A stretch of DNA of 64,000 nt from Siphonodentalium dalli (Eukaryota; Mollusca; Scaphopoda; Gadilida; Siphonodentaliidae), in NCBI GenBank assembly GCA_032622095.1, contig CP136062.1, positions 201,339,959-201,403,958 of the forward strand, in the 5' to 3' direction. A program made the translations under genes and the position numbers. This document shows, piece by piece, positions 49,510-61,301 of this stretch. Numbering within the stretch: position 1 is the first letter of the stretch; the number at the start of each line of letters is the position of its first letter. Below the pieces are notes generated by a model. The model had not been told where the DNA came from. It searched no databases and saw nothing but the letters and a program-made list of their open reading frames with translations.

Positions 49510-49975
49510 CGGTAATCACCACAGAGAACTATTGGGGAAGTTCCAAATCATGCCAAAATGATAACTGTTGGTTCCTGTGGGAATGGGTATAAAGAACCAA
49601 TGGCTCTTGGGGGAATAATGCAAGGTTCTTAATTGGGAACCAAATTACAACCAGTGAAGAATCAACTGGTTCTTGGTGAGGTGACGAAGAACCAAATTCA
49701 ATTTCGGAAGAACTAGACGGTTCCGCCAATCCGCCTGGTGGACTCAATTAACAGTAAATTAGGTTCTTCACTCACAAACGTGAAGAACCAAAACTAACAT
49801 AAAAAGAATCAAAATTAACACCCGGAGAACCAATTTACTCCGTATGTGCGAAACCAAAATGAAGAAACAATTGGTTCAACGCGTCGTGAAGAACCGGTTG
49901 GTTCTTCAATTTGGTTCCACGTGCAGCTGGTAGACAAATGAAGAACCCATTACGTATCATATGGTCATACTTATT
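49510..49975. repeat. Word array (GAAGAACCAA / TTGGTTCTTC)
   Basis: About 20 copies of 'aagaacca' or its inverse with irregular spacers, in both orientations. Confidence 0.8.
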
Positions 49976-49991
49976 TCTTAGAGTGTATGTA

Positions 49992-50267
49992 AAAAAAAAA
50001 GCGCACGTGTGAACTTACAAGTATATATAGCTCCACCTGAGACTGTTATATTAATCTCAGGCTCCACTTACATATACAGTTCACAGTCGTGCGAATTCAG
50101 TCATTCTTTTAAGTAAAAGTGTTATTCCAACAGACTACATGCACGTGTGTCTCTTCGTGAGTGCATATCCAAATATACTAATTTCCATTCATAAATTTAA
50201 AAAAAGCGCACGTGTGAACTTACAAGTATATATAGCTCCACCTGAGACTGTTATATTAATCTCAGGC
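49992..50267. repeat. ~70-bp direct duplication
   Basis: 'gcgcacgtgtgaacttacaa' through 'ttatattaatctcagg' occurs at about 49993-50060 and 50201-50267. The second copy directly precedes a LINE fragment. Confidence 0.9.
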
Positions 50268-50733
50268 CGTACTACCTTTAGCCCCACAAAATTGGTAAAA
50301 GCATTCGATGCTAAACTTAAGGAAGAATATATCGCATGGTGGTCAAGAAAAAGAGAAGATTCGTCAAAATTTACAACTTTCCAAGCGATCAATAAAACCT
50401 TTGGGATTGCAAAATATCTTAACCTAAGCATGGATCATCACACCAAAGCCTCATTCACTCGTTTCAGAGTGAGTGCCCATGCACTCATTGGCTATTGAAA
50501 CGGGCCGCCGAGCGAAATCCGATACATGGGAAAGTAAAAGGCTATGTCCGCTCTGCGTCGTTCAAGTGGAAGACAAAAAACACTTCCTACTTTACTGCTC
50601 CCTGTTCTCGGACGAACGTTCTGAATTATTTGATAATCTACGGGGAATATCGGCTGCGATTAACTTATTACCCGACACTCAATTATATACACACTGGAGA
50701 TCCGTGAACTCGATTACCGGTTACGCCAACTAA
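50268..50733 (+). pseudogene. LINE C-terminal fragment
   Basis: Two overlapping frames (to 50498, then 50473-50733) read RFRVSAHALAIETGRRAK, LCPLCVVQVEDKKHFLLYC and LFSDERSELFDNL. This is the 'lRisaH.L.iE.GRy...R.C.lC...ededeyHFLl.C' tail of LINE ORF2. One frameshift near 50490. A further scrap (inverse of about 50693-50715) lies at 53980-54005. Confidence 0.8.
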
Positions 50734-51474
50734 GTACAACGGTCATTTTTTTAATTTTCACGTAGAAGCTACTGCACAAAATCGATGAGTATTAAACAAA
50801 ACAATGATATTATCCATATCAGATTAATTAAAAAACGTGTGAGATTTACAATGAGAATGAACCATCTATCGGAAAAAGTAATCCATTGCCGAAACAATGT
50901 CTTAATCGTGTCACAAAAGAGATTTATATACCTTATTTCTTGAATAATTTCCAAGTTTACGATTTCAATCGTTAGGTGAGACCCTGTCGGCTGTTCTCTG
51001 AATGTATGTTATGTGTCTCCAAATAAGCTAGCATCTCAGCTTACTTATATGTTGAACCCAGTTGTTATAACAAGGTGAAAGGCGTGTATACGGTATGCAT
51101 TTTGAAATCCAGTATTATTTCTGCAAGAACTCGTACAACAGTTTCGAACACCACGCACTTAGGTTAAGCAAACATGTTTAATAACACGCACACCGGTTTT
51201 CAATATTAGAAACAAATATTAAACCTCCATAAAATGGTCGACATAAAGTATATACCTAAGGGGTTTCAGTGTTATGCGCACACAATGCGCGTTGGTTTAA
51301 ACAATAGAGTCCGCACTGGGCCTTTCACATAACTGCACAAAAAGACGTCCGTTAATTTTAGTGGACAACTTTACTAAACAGTCAGTAAATTGGTGTGTGA
51401 AAGCATTGCGCGATGCCCAGAAATGCACAAATTTATCTGATGAGATCAAGACTCCCATATAAAAGAGCACAATT
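50734..51474. other. No recognised feature
   Basis: AT-rich, no supported gene. Confidence 0.5.
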
Positions 51475-51925
51475 GTAATACCATGACTTGTTACTACAAT
51501 GGTACTACCGTGGTACCATCGTGGTATTACCGTGGTACTACCATGGTATAGTGTCGCACTAACATGGTACGATAAGTGACATTTACCATGTTACTACCAT
51601 GATACATTGGAACTCTACTAGGGTAGGGGCCTACTTTACCATGATACTATAATGGCAGTTTGGTACTACCATATCAGTATAGTACTACCACAGTATATAT
51701 ACTACCATGGTACAACCACGTTAAATTGATATACACCATGTAGTATACCATGGCACTGTACTAAAGTACTTTACCATGCTTTTGGTTACAGTTGGTACTA
51801 CCATGCATTGTAGTATGGTATACTACCCCGCATGGTATTACCACGGTAAAGTGATAACTACCATTGTACTACCATGGAAAGTACATACTATAGGGTAAAC
51901 TACAATGCTACAGTTGATGCCGTTG
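51475..51925. repeat. Word array (TACTACCATGGTA)
   Basis: About 20 copies of 'accatggta'/'taccatgg' and variants with irregular spacing, ending 'aaagtgtattttg'. The array at 5130-5480 is followed by a similar 'cagtgtattttt'. Confidence 0.85.
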
Positions 51926-52963
51926 TAAAGTGTATTTTGTTATATTAGACTAGATTCTACAATATAATTAGACCAAGTATTCTCGGCCCACAACTGCTCG
52001 GGATATTGACTCTATACAAGGTTACATCTTTTGATGAATACATTTTTAGCAAGCGAATGGAGATAAATGCATTGCATGTGTGTGAAACGCTTGCGTTATG
52101 CGGATAGTTCAACGCACTTATGTGAAAGGTGTACGCACCGTGCGTAACTTAAACGCATGTGTTAAACGCATGTACGTGAACGCAGCTTAAGAAATAAGAC
52201 AGGCGCCTCCGTTCCGCGCTATGATATACGAGTGCTAAGCTATATAAAGTGTGATATACTTGTTTTTGTCCATATATAATAGTATTTAATTCACAGAGAT
52301 GATATTATTTCAGATTAAAGTCTGAGTGTGGTAGTATAATCACATTGAGCTTTTAACAATTTATACGATTCTATTCCATGGTTTCATTCTACACATGTTT
52401 ATGCTAAAGGACGGATGCAGAATACTGCTTCAAAATATCACAAGTTGTATTTGGTTGTTCATTTGGGGAAATAAAACTATGTGCTATATAACAACAATAG
52501 TCAGTTGATGGCATACTATAATGCATGCAATATGTTATAGATGGGGTTTCAACTAACATGGACCATTTAGCCATCAAATTTCGTCAGCAGGATTTACTTT
52601 GCAGAACATTCCATTGGAAGCTTAACCTATGCACGTGGTATCGAAAACCGTTGTGCGTGGTTTAAACTATTTTTGAGTAACCGTTGTACGAGTTCATTCC
52701 GAGCTTCAACCCTCGAGTTGATTATGTCGGGTTTTCGTCGGTGACCCACTTTCACGCGTAACGCTGGGCATGTGAATATCGAGGAGGATATTTTTGCTGT
52801 ACAATATGGGTGAAAGTTTTTATCCGGGTCAACAGGCGACTGTGTAGAGTTCTATTAAACAAGAAAATATGCTCGTGTCGGAGGAATATTTTTCATTTAT
52901 CAGCCCATAAATACAAACAAATTTGATTAAACACTGGAGTTTTGACGATGATGCAATAGAACC
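51926..52963. other. No recognised feature
   Basis: Recurring 'aacgcatgtg'-like words at 52080-52190, otherwise anonymous. Confidence 0.45.
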
Positions 52964-52968
52964 ATTAT

Positions 52969-53857
52969 CACCCCATGCATCCGGACATGCTCGTAGCGGA
53001 AGACATGCTCGTAGCGGAATAACCATATGGCCCGCGATTTGCACACCGTTCACGGTTAGACACATGTTGCACCAAAACCAACACATACCAGTGGTTGACG
53101 GTGGTGGTACTATTTGTGGCTATAATTTACCCAACTGTACATCAAACTTCTTTAAACATGGACGCAGTTTAATCCTATTTTACCGGGAAGTTAGGCCAAA
53201 TATTGTGGCAAAATTTGCATTTCTTACATAAAATTACGATTTCTGTGGTAACAGCCCAGACAATATAGTCTTTGCATACATTGCTATTTCCGCGGATATT
53301 CCCTTAATATAATAGTCAACATTTTCTGTCATGTTTCTACATTTTCAATAGTAAAAAATAACCATATATTCAGGTCATAGCAAGAAAATATGGAATGTCT
53401 TTAGCAGTGGTTTTACGTTTGCTATAGACATACCCCAAAATCAAGTGAGTGCCTCCATGGAAACTATTTTTTCGGGCACTAATATGATTGACATCGCAAA
53501 CATGTCCAGTTCATTTTGAAGCTAAGATATCATACTTTGAGAGACTGTATGTTATATAACGTGTCAATGCAAAGATTCATTAAAATTTGATAAACTTATA
53601 TCGAGTAAGTATTTCAGGTCATAATTTTCGTATAAAACCAGATTATCGAACAGTAATATGCAAATTGCGGAAACCACAACCGCTCATTTCTGTAGACCGA
53701 TTATCGCTGTTAACGTTTAAAAAAAATCAAGGTAAAATAAACCGTGTTTTTATGAAATAACTTACGACAACTAAAGAGGAAGTGCAAATGGCGGGGCATG
53801 TGGTTATTCCGCTACGAGCATGTCTTCCGCTACGAGCATATCCGGATGCATGGGGTG
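52969..53857. mobile_element. TIR element with CAC ends and 5-bp duplication (889 bp)
   Basis: ATTAT at 52964-52968 and 53858-53862. The ends read CACCCCATGCATCCGG and its inverse; TIRs about 75 bp, each with an 18-bp direct duplication 'gacatgctcgtagcggaa'. A 5-bp duplication with CAC termini is the Transib/RAG-like layout, but the next bases differ from the Transib consensus. No transposase. Confidence 0.78.
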
Positions 53858-53862
53858 ATTAT

Positions 53863-54745
53863 ATACACACACAATGAACTCGGAAAATATTTGAATTATG
53901 GCACATTGCATGGGTATATATCATAACAATTACACTTTCCGTCCGTCAATGTTAACCGTTGTTCGAGTTCTCAACCGTTGTTCGAGTTCACGGATCTCCA
54001 GTGTGATAACACTCTAGTCGGAATATTCGATAATGACATCACACCGCGGGTAATGAGATATATCCATGTCACTCATGAAAAACGGCGCCGATTCACAGGT
54101 GCCGCAACCTGATGATAGGGCCCAGAGCGCAGCGGGGGTCAAATATTTATCTCATATATACTGTCGATTTCTAGGTTCATCTTTGTATGTGTTATACAAA
54201 CTACATTTATATATGTGTATTTCCTGTTTATATGTTTGTATGTTTAATTGACATATCATGTTTATGTAATGTACTATATTTGTTATATGTACTCATGTGT
54301 TATGTGACAATGTTGTCACGAATGACATATTATCATTAAAGACAATAAAGACATTCATACCATCGAATGACCTTGAGCCACAATCCTCGTTCCCATTAAA
54401 TTCCTATATAACGTTGACCACAATCTGATATATGACGGGTGGCGGATATTTATTACCATGGTAAGGTATGCTTGTTACCTTAAATGAACTATTCTAAACT
54501 TCAAATAGCTTAAAATAGTTCTTTAATATCTCTGCCCTGTAACCACATCTTACATTATTATACTGCGCCGCGGTTTGACACATGATTTAAATCAACTTTG
54601 GCAAAACAAAACACGTGGATGTTAAATGCGTGCATCGATATAGGCGAGTATGTGGCTATTGGACATGTAAGCGTCTTCTCTTATAAAATAAGCATAGTGC
54701 ACACTCTAACCTGGAAAAGAGCATTATCAATCAATAATCAATGAA
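53863..54745. other. No gene; LINE scrap at 53980-54005
   Basis: Otherwise anonymous. A 61-codon ORF at 54066-54251 has no recognisable domain. Confidence 0.45.
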
Positions 54746-54749
54746 TTAA

Positions 54750-55215
54750 AGGTACTCAATCCGATTAGACGGTCCCCATACCATCAAGATACAACAACAG
54801 CATTTATTCAAAAATATATACGCTTTAGTTTTCAGAATCGATCTATTGCAACAAAATAATGCTAACCACTGTCAACTATGGTATCAAATGTCCCAAAACT
54901 TGTTATTTATCAACATTTAGTTCAACAAAATATGGCCGTATTATCACTAAAGTATCACGAAATTTGACCGTATTACCACTTGATTTTAGAGTTATCCATC
55001 TTCATCCACAATTTTGTCCGAGACCATCCGTTTGACCACGTCTTTCTGGGCCACATTATTACACATCTTGAGAAATATCAAACTTCAAAAATACATATCT
55101 AAACACTCTGAGTTTTTGATGTTGATGGGTGGGTTCCTCGGCTGGAATCAAATATTTGTTACCCCCGAAGCCAAAGGAATAGTAATTTAGGAGTGTCTGA
55201 TCGGATTGAGTACGT
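54750..55215 (+). mobile_element. TTAA-flanked MITE, family 3, copy 1
   Basis: TTAA at 54746-54749 and 55216-55219. Ends AGGTACTCAATCCGAT and ATCGGATTGAGTACGT. Inverted relative of 57082-57527. Confidence 0.87.
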
Positions 55216-55219
55216 TTAA

Positions 55220-55613
55220 GATATCACCCGTGAATGCTAAAGATGAGCCAAAACATGGCTGATATAAGCTTTATTCTTTCTACCAAATCCCATTCTCTAA
55301 TGTAATTACGTCTTTATTAAAGTTTATGCTATACCATACAATTTCTGTTCATTCCTGAGCATGATTTAGATAAATAAATATGTTTACATCAGAATATTAA
55401 TAATAACACACAGTGAAAGGGCCTCACTCTAGCATTCTGGTCGAGTTTTTACCTGCATTGTTGAATTATTTTTGCATGTGCACTTGCACCCTGGTCATAT
55501 AATTTTTTTATATGATGGGAAAATTGCCATATAATTTTTTTATATGGTGGGAAAATTGTCAATAATCAAAAATGTAATTAATTCAATACATTTGAGAGCT
55601 AGACTAAACAAAC
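55220..55613. other. No gene; 31-bp tandem duplication
   Basis: 'atataatttttttatat..gggaaaattg' is doubled at about 55497-55560. Confidence 0.6.
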
Positions 55614-55626
55614 GGCATAACGAAAG

Positions 55627-55627
55627 C

Positions 55628-55718
<91 letters not shown>

Positions 55719-55729
55719 GATAGAGAGGG

Positions 55730-55809
<80 letters not shown>
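55627..55809. repeat. (GA)n microsatellite
   Basis: About 180 bp of near-pure 'ga' with a few GG and T/A interruptions. Confidence 0.98.
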
Positions 55810-55811
<2 letters not shown>

Positions 55812-55814
55812 AAT

Positions 55815-57077
55815 AAACCATCCGTATAGTGGTGAAATTGATGGTGGCTAGTTTGGATTAAGCTGGAATTAATTATAGGCACATGTGTTCTAAGATGCCC
55901 CCGACCAACAGCATAACATGATGTAAGTTATGAGATACAGAAAATCAATTGTGGATGGCCAAATTATATCGGACAAAATTATGAAATTGCGCAAAAAAAC
56001 CCCAAAAGTTCTCTCCCATAATCTACAGATATGGTGCCATGTATATATAATATAAGTAGTATTACTGTATAACTTGTTAAAGGCGTCCCTGTTTTTTTTC
56101 TCCAGAGAGTCGTGAAATAAATAATATGGAATTTCCTTGTCGTTTATATGACTTGAAGTACACCGAATATGATCCTGTCAATTCCTACTGCTTAACTATT
56201 CTTAAAATTCGCCTCAAATTTAGGCTTTTCAGTCGATACCGAGAACACGTCGAACAAACATTGGCTTTAAAATTAAATTGAAGAATATATAGGTATGAAG
56301 ATTTATCAAGATTAAAAACTTAAACTAGCTATAATTCCATTTCCGTTCGCGAATGAGCCAAAAGCTAACCGGTTTGGTGATAAAAGGGTACGCATATGTT
56401 CAGGTCGCGACATGCAGGTGTGCCCTTCATGTATTGCCATCAGAATTAATTAACCTCTAAAGTAATACGATTACGTCGTTCCATTTACCTGAGACATTAG
56501 GCCACAGACTCGGGCCCGAAATAATCGTCAAAACGAACAATATTCCCCATCACACTGTATACCAACAACTAACATCCATATTTTTGTAAATATACCCACA
56601 ATATATCAAAATGACGATGATCATGACATCCTATGCGTATGCTATAACTGTGGTTCAGCAGACGTATGAATGAGTGATTACGCTAAATATTTTATAGGCT
56701 ACCCTCGGGCAGAAGAGCAAATTAAATTGTTGGTAAAGCCCAGGATCAAATAGAAGAGGTGCGCAAGCAATCATGCAGCGCTGTATATAGAGTAAAGTTG
56801 ATGAGACACAGGGTCGTGAGCACGCCGAGGTGAAGGATCGACGTAATCAGTCACGCAGGAGCAAGAGGAAAAAAAAGAGCGATTGGAAATTAGAAATGAC
56901 GCCGATTTCCCCCACATTGCATAGCAAAGGCTACAAGTGTTCGTTCACTTGCTGGCAATTTTGCAGGCAATTCGTCGTAGGTTGCTGTAGTGTGCTAAGA
57001 TGTGAATGCCAAACTACTTGTAAAATACACATGCACAACAGTGTATACTAAATGCGAAGTGAGATATATCTAATTCC
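55815..57077. other. No recognised feature
   Basis: A 73-codon ORF (56830-57051) has no recognisable domain. Confidence 0.5.
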
Positions 57078-57081
57078 TTAA

Positions 57082-57527
57082 AGGTACTCAATCCGATCAT
57101 TCGCTCCTAAATTACTATTTCTTTGGCTTCGGGTGTACACAATATTTGATTCGAGTCGAGTGATCTAAGCTCAGAGTGATCAGATATCGATTTTTGAAGT
57201 TTGTTATTTCTCGAGATGTGTAATAATATGTGGCCCAGAAACACATAGTCAAACGGAGGGTCTCGGACAAAATTGCCGATGAAGATGGATAGCTCTAAAA
57301 TCAAGTGGCAATACGGTAAAATTTCGTGATACTCAAGTGATAATATGCCCATATTTTGTTGAACAAAATGTTGAAAAATAACAAGTTTTGGGGAAATTTG
57401 ATACCATAATTGACTGTGGTTAGCATTATTTTGTTGCAATAAATCGATTCTGATAACTAAAGCGTATTTTAAAGAAATGTTGTTGTATCTTGATGGTATG
57501 GGGAACGTCTGGTCGGATTGAGTATCT
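57082..57527 (-). mobile_element. TTAA-flanked MITE, family 3, copy 2
   Basis: TTAA at 57078-57081 and 57528-57531; same TIRs. A 174-codon minus-strand ORF starting at 57631 runs through it but has no motif and is frame-broken in copy 1. Confidence 0.87.
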
Positions 57528-57531
57528 TTAA

Positions 57532-57660
57532 AGGGTAGACGCACGCTTTGCATAAATCCAGCCAAACATTGCAAGATATTTTTAACAAAGAATTTCTCTG
57601 GATCTGTATGGCGAATAATATTGAATGTCACATAATGATCACCATCTTCATCATTATATT
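57532..57660 (+). repeat. Interspersed repeat abutting MITE copy 2
   Basis: 'gggtagacgcacgctttgca' through 'cataatgatcaccatcttca'; shares the TTAA with the MITE and ends where the LINE tail starts. Confidence 0.65.
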
Positions 57661-60608
57661 ATTATTATTGTTGTTTTTTCCATAAGGTCACTCTCTTGGA
57701 GGTGTATAAATGGTGTATTGGCGGCTGAACCACAGCCGTAGCAATACTCACTAGACAGTATGCATTGATGTTACTTTGCGTAGTATTCTGGCAGTGCCAA
57801 GAAGTGCAGTTTTCTGTAGGTGAGCAACATCTATGGAGGTAGGAAGTAGGGCTAGCCATTTGCTAATATTGTTGCTCACTGCCCCAGTTGCACCAATCAC
57901 TATAGGTATGATGGAAGTTTTCATTTGCCACATACGACTCACCTCTATTTGTAGGTCAATATACTTCCTGACCTTTTCTGTTTCTTTCTGGGTGACATTA
58001 TAGTCACTTGGGATCGAAACATCTATGAGCAGACACGTGTTGTCGTCCCTGTTCTTGACGATTATGTCTGGTCTGCTACACGAGATGGTTCGGTCAGTGT
58101 GAACCTGTGTGTCTCAAATGACTGTAATGTTGTCTCTAGATCTTACATTCTGAGGAGAGTGTTCATACCATTTATCTGCAGATTGCATGTTATAATGCTT
58201 ACAGATGGACCAATGAACATATCGCCCAACGTTATTATGGCGTTCAAGGTATTCTGAACTCGCTAATCTTGGACAAGCAGATATAATATGTTCTCTACTG
58301 TCTCAGGGTGCTGGTGGCATACTCTACATGTAGGATCAATATTCTTCCGAAGGATCTTGTTTTGGTAGTATCGGGTACTAATGACCTGATCTTGAGCAGC
58401 AATAAGAAGGGACTCGGTCTGAGCCTTCAAGCCTGCATTCTGCAACCATCTGAATGTTGCCGTGCTATCATACTCTTGTTCGTTGATTTTTCTGGCGTGT
58501 TGTCCGTGCATTCGTTTCAGTTCATATCGCTCTGTCCGTTTGTCTTTCATTTTTTTCTTCAGTTCTAGTTTCAACTTTTTGGCCTCCTCCGTTTATTGGT
58601 TCGTGTCTCGATACCAAATTCTGTTCTGAACTGCAGTGCCTGTTTAGTTATGGAATATTTCTTTTTGTTATTTTCATGTCGTTGAAGGCATTTTATGTAC
58701 ACATCACTGCTATTCCTGATATACCTATCAAGACCAACCACTGCCACTTTATAGGCACTCGCCAACTCAATTAAACCTCTGCCACCATATTTTCGTGGTA
58801 AGTATATCCTGTCCACATCTGCCTTACTGTCATGCATGCCACTGGCTGTTAATAACTTTCTTGTTTTCTGTCTAATTGTGTTATTTCGTTCATCCTCCAG
58901 TCTATAACACCGAAGCTGTAACTGATTACTGGGACTGCTAAGCTATTATAGCCATGATCTTATATTTGGCATTCAAATTCCGATTTCAAAATCTGTCGGA
59001 CTCTTCTTTTGTATTCTGCTATTATTTTGCTTTTCATTTTTTGCATGTTCTACTCCATCATATTCGTCAACTCCAAGATATTTATACACTTCTGTCTGGT
59101 CCAGTTCCTTTATGGGTGCCCTTCTCGTCTAATGTAAAATCACCTTTTGTTTCAATTTTACCTTTAACACAAGTCAGTTTGGCACATTTGTCATAGCCGA
59201 ATTCCATTCTTATATCATTACTATAAGATCTCACAACGTCGAGTTGTTGCTCCAATTGATGTTCGTTGCACCCATATAGTTTTATATCATCCATATACAG
59301 CAGGTGTGACAGTTTTGTCTCACCCTGTTGCCCCCCGATGGAGTACCCAGTATTCAACGAGTTGATCTCAGAGCTCATTGGGAAAAAGCTTATGCAAAAC
59401 AGGAGGGGAGACAAAGAATCTCCTTGGAAGATGCCATTTCTAATGCGAATGTCACCTGATACAATCTCACCCTCGCTGTGTGTCAAATGCATTGTTGTTT
59501 GCCATTTTTTCATGACATTGTCCAGGAAATTTATCATGGTTGAATTAGCTTTATAAATCTTGAGTGACTGCACGATCCAGCTATGAGGAACACTATCAAA
59601 GGCCTTTCTATAGTCGATCCATGCGGTACTCAAGTCTCTCTTTGTGTTGCGGCAGTGCTCCATCACCATTTTGTTAAGGAGGAGCTGGTCCTTGCAGCCC
59701 ATGCTTCCTTTACAACAGCCCTTCTGCTCCTTTGGAATAAGGTTGTTATGGGATAGATGTTTGTACAATCTCTCAGTTAGAACGGATGTGAGAATTTTGT
59801 AGAGAGTAGGTAAGCAGGTGATGGGTCGATAATTTTTCGGGTTTGATGTGTCACTGGTTTTGGAGAGCAAAAATGTGACACATTTTAATAGCCAGTCTGG
59901 TGATTCGTCGGGTTTGGTAATCAAGTCACTGAACGATCTTGCAATGTGTGGATGGCAAGTTGTAAACTGCTTCAACCAATAATTTTGGATATTGTCTATT
60001 CCAGCTGCTTTCCAGTTGTGCGTTTTGCTGATAGCATACGAGACTTCTTCTTGCGTAATATCATGTCAGTACTGTTCATTAATATCCGCATTTCTCTCAA
60101 TCTCCTTTGTGATCCATTCAGCTTCAGCATTATGTGTCTCGTTCCTCTCCCATATACCCTTCCAGAATGTTTCTAGTTCTACTTTGTCGGGAGGCATTGT
60201 AATTGTTATTTTAGTTTCATTCATATCTCTATAAAACTTCTTTGTGTTATTAGCAAATGTCTTGTTCTGTCCAAACTGCTTTGACCTTCTTTCGTATCTA
60301 CGTATTCGCTGTGACTTTGCCTGGATTTTTTGTTTCAGTGTTTCCATCACTTCTTCCATTGTTCTGTCGCTATTAATTACATATTTTCTGAGTATCTTCC
60401 TTTTTTTATGTTCATTTAATTTCTCATTTTTCAACTCAGTTAGTGTTGATAAATCTGCTCGAAATGAATCTATTTTTTTCTTTATTCGCACCTTCCACTT
60501 TGGTTCTTGATTTTGTGTTTGCTTGTGTGGTCGAACCTTTGCGTCCACCTTCTCAGATATGAGTTGTGCGGCAATGTACAGCACAGTGTTTATCTCTGTT
60601 AAGCTCAT
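57657..60608 (-). pseudogene. R2-like non-LTR retrotransposon ORF with restriction-like endonuclease, broken
   Basis: Reading from 60608: a basic, coiled-coil-like N-terminus; an in-frame TGA at 60066-60068; then the RT with NYRPITCLPTLYK, AWIDYRKAFDSVPHSW, GIFQGDSLSPLLF and YMDD (59286-59297). A frameshift near 59100 and others near 59040 and 58880 lead to LPRKYGGRGLIEL (~58780). One more near 58570 leads to the zinc knuckle CRVCHQHPETVENI (~58300) and RHNNVGRYVHW. Then, past a TGA at 58114-58116, comes the restriction-like endonuclease with RPDIIV (~58060-58074) and DVSIPSDY. The frame ends at 57751, with an AAC/AAT-rich tail near 57660. The C-terminal endonuclease, not an APE, places it with R2/NeSL-type elements. 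It cannot encode an intact protein. Confidence 0.9.
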
Positions 60609-60800
60609 TTGTGCTCATTCTTGTGCTTTCCTCTGATCTACAATCGTAGAAATGTTGAAATCGCAAACATTTTCAGAAAAAACTTTGCATTATTAAACAC
60701 TAAATTGACCGAGCCTCTCGACAAACGGGTGATTATTGCCTACAAGAAAAATCCCAGTTTGAGAGATATGCTCGTTCGATCTAGACTCAGACCTTGATTA
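60609..60800 (+). pseudogene. Possible Penelope-like element fragment
   Basis: A 62-codon frame ends ITEPLDKR-like text followed by VIIAYKKNPSLRDMLVRSRL. This resembles the 'P.vayr+.kNLrdlLvrakl' segment between RT and GIY-YIG domains of Penelope-like elements. No RT or GIY-YIG remains nearby. Abuts the R2-like element head to head. Confidence 0.4.
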
Positions 60801-60889
60801 ACACGCAGTTCAATTAGCTTTTTAGCAATTTCAACATCATTATCCTTTGTTTGTGATCAACACAATATTTTATGTCAATTTCCGACACA

Positions 60890-61140
60890 ACCTAACAAAA
60901 TGTCGTTCTTTATCAATTTTTTGAATTTTTTCTTACATTCTTACAATTTTTATAATTTTTTATTATTATTTAATACAAATCCTTAACAATTTTTTTTCAT
61001 TTTTTTCATTTTTTCTTACATTTTTTAACAATTATAAAAAATAATATATAATTTGTTAGGCAAATGCATTCATTCTCTTACATATACGAGGTGACCTATG
61101 GTCGACTCGCATATATAAGAGAAGGCATTGGCACAGAGTT
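60890..61140. repeat. Degraded third copy of the family 2 palindrome module
   Basis: Contains 'cttacattctt', 'ttaacaattataaaa' and the palindrome 'tctcttacatatacgaggtg' / 'gactcgcatatataagagaa', as in 16758-17135, but lacks clear TTAA ends. Confidence 0.7.
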
Positions 61141-61301
61141 TTCGCAAAAATTCAGGAAGCTCCCGCCATAAAAGGGTAAACCGGCAGTGATAAAGAGAGA
61201 CAGACGCTCTGCTGAATCCAATGCAGCAGCGTATTTCAGAATTACGTTGCATGCTGCCAAATTGCATATCAAATTGATGAAATTAACTACTTTATTATCT
61301 A

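Noticed and set aside
55540-55882. Serine/leucine repeat 'proteins'
   Set aside because: Pure translation of the (GA)n microsatellite.
57107-57631. 174-codon minus-strand ORF
   Set aside because: Runs through a TTAA MITE and adjoining repeat; not open in the other MITE copy, no motif.
60066-60608. Separate 180-residue gene
   Set aside because: It is in frame with the downstream RT, separated only by one TGA, and is the N-terminal part of the R2-like element.
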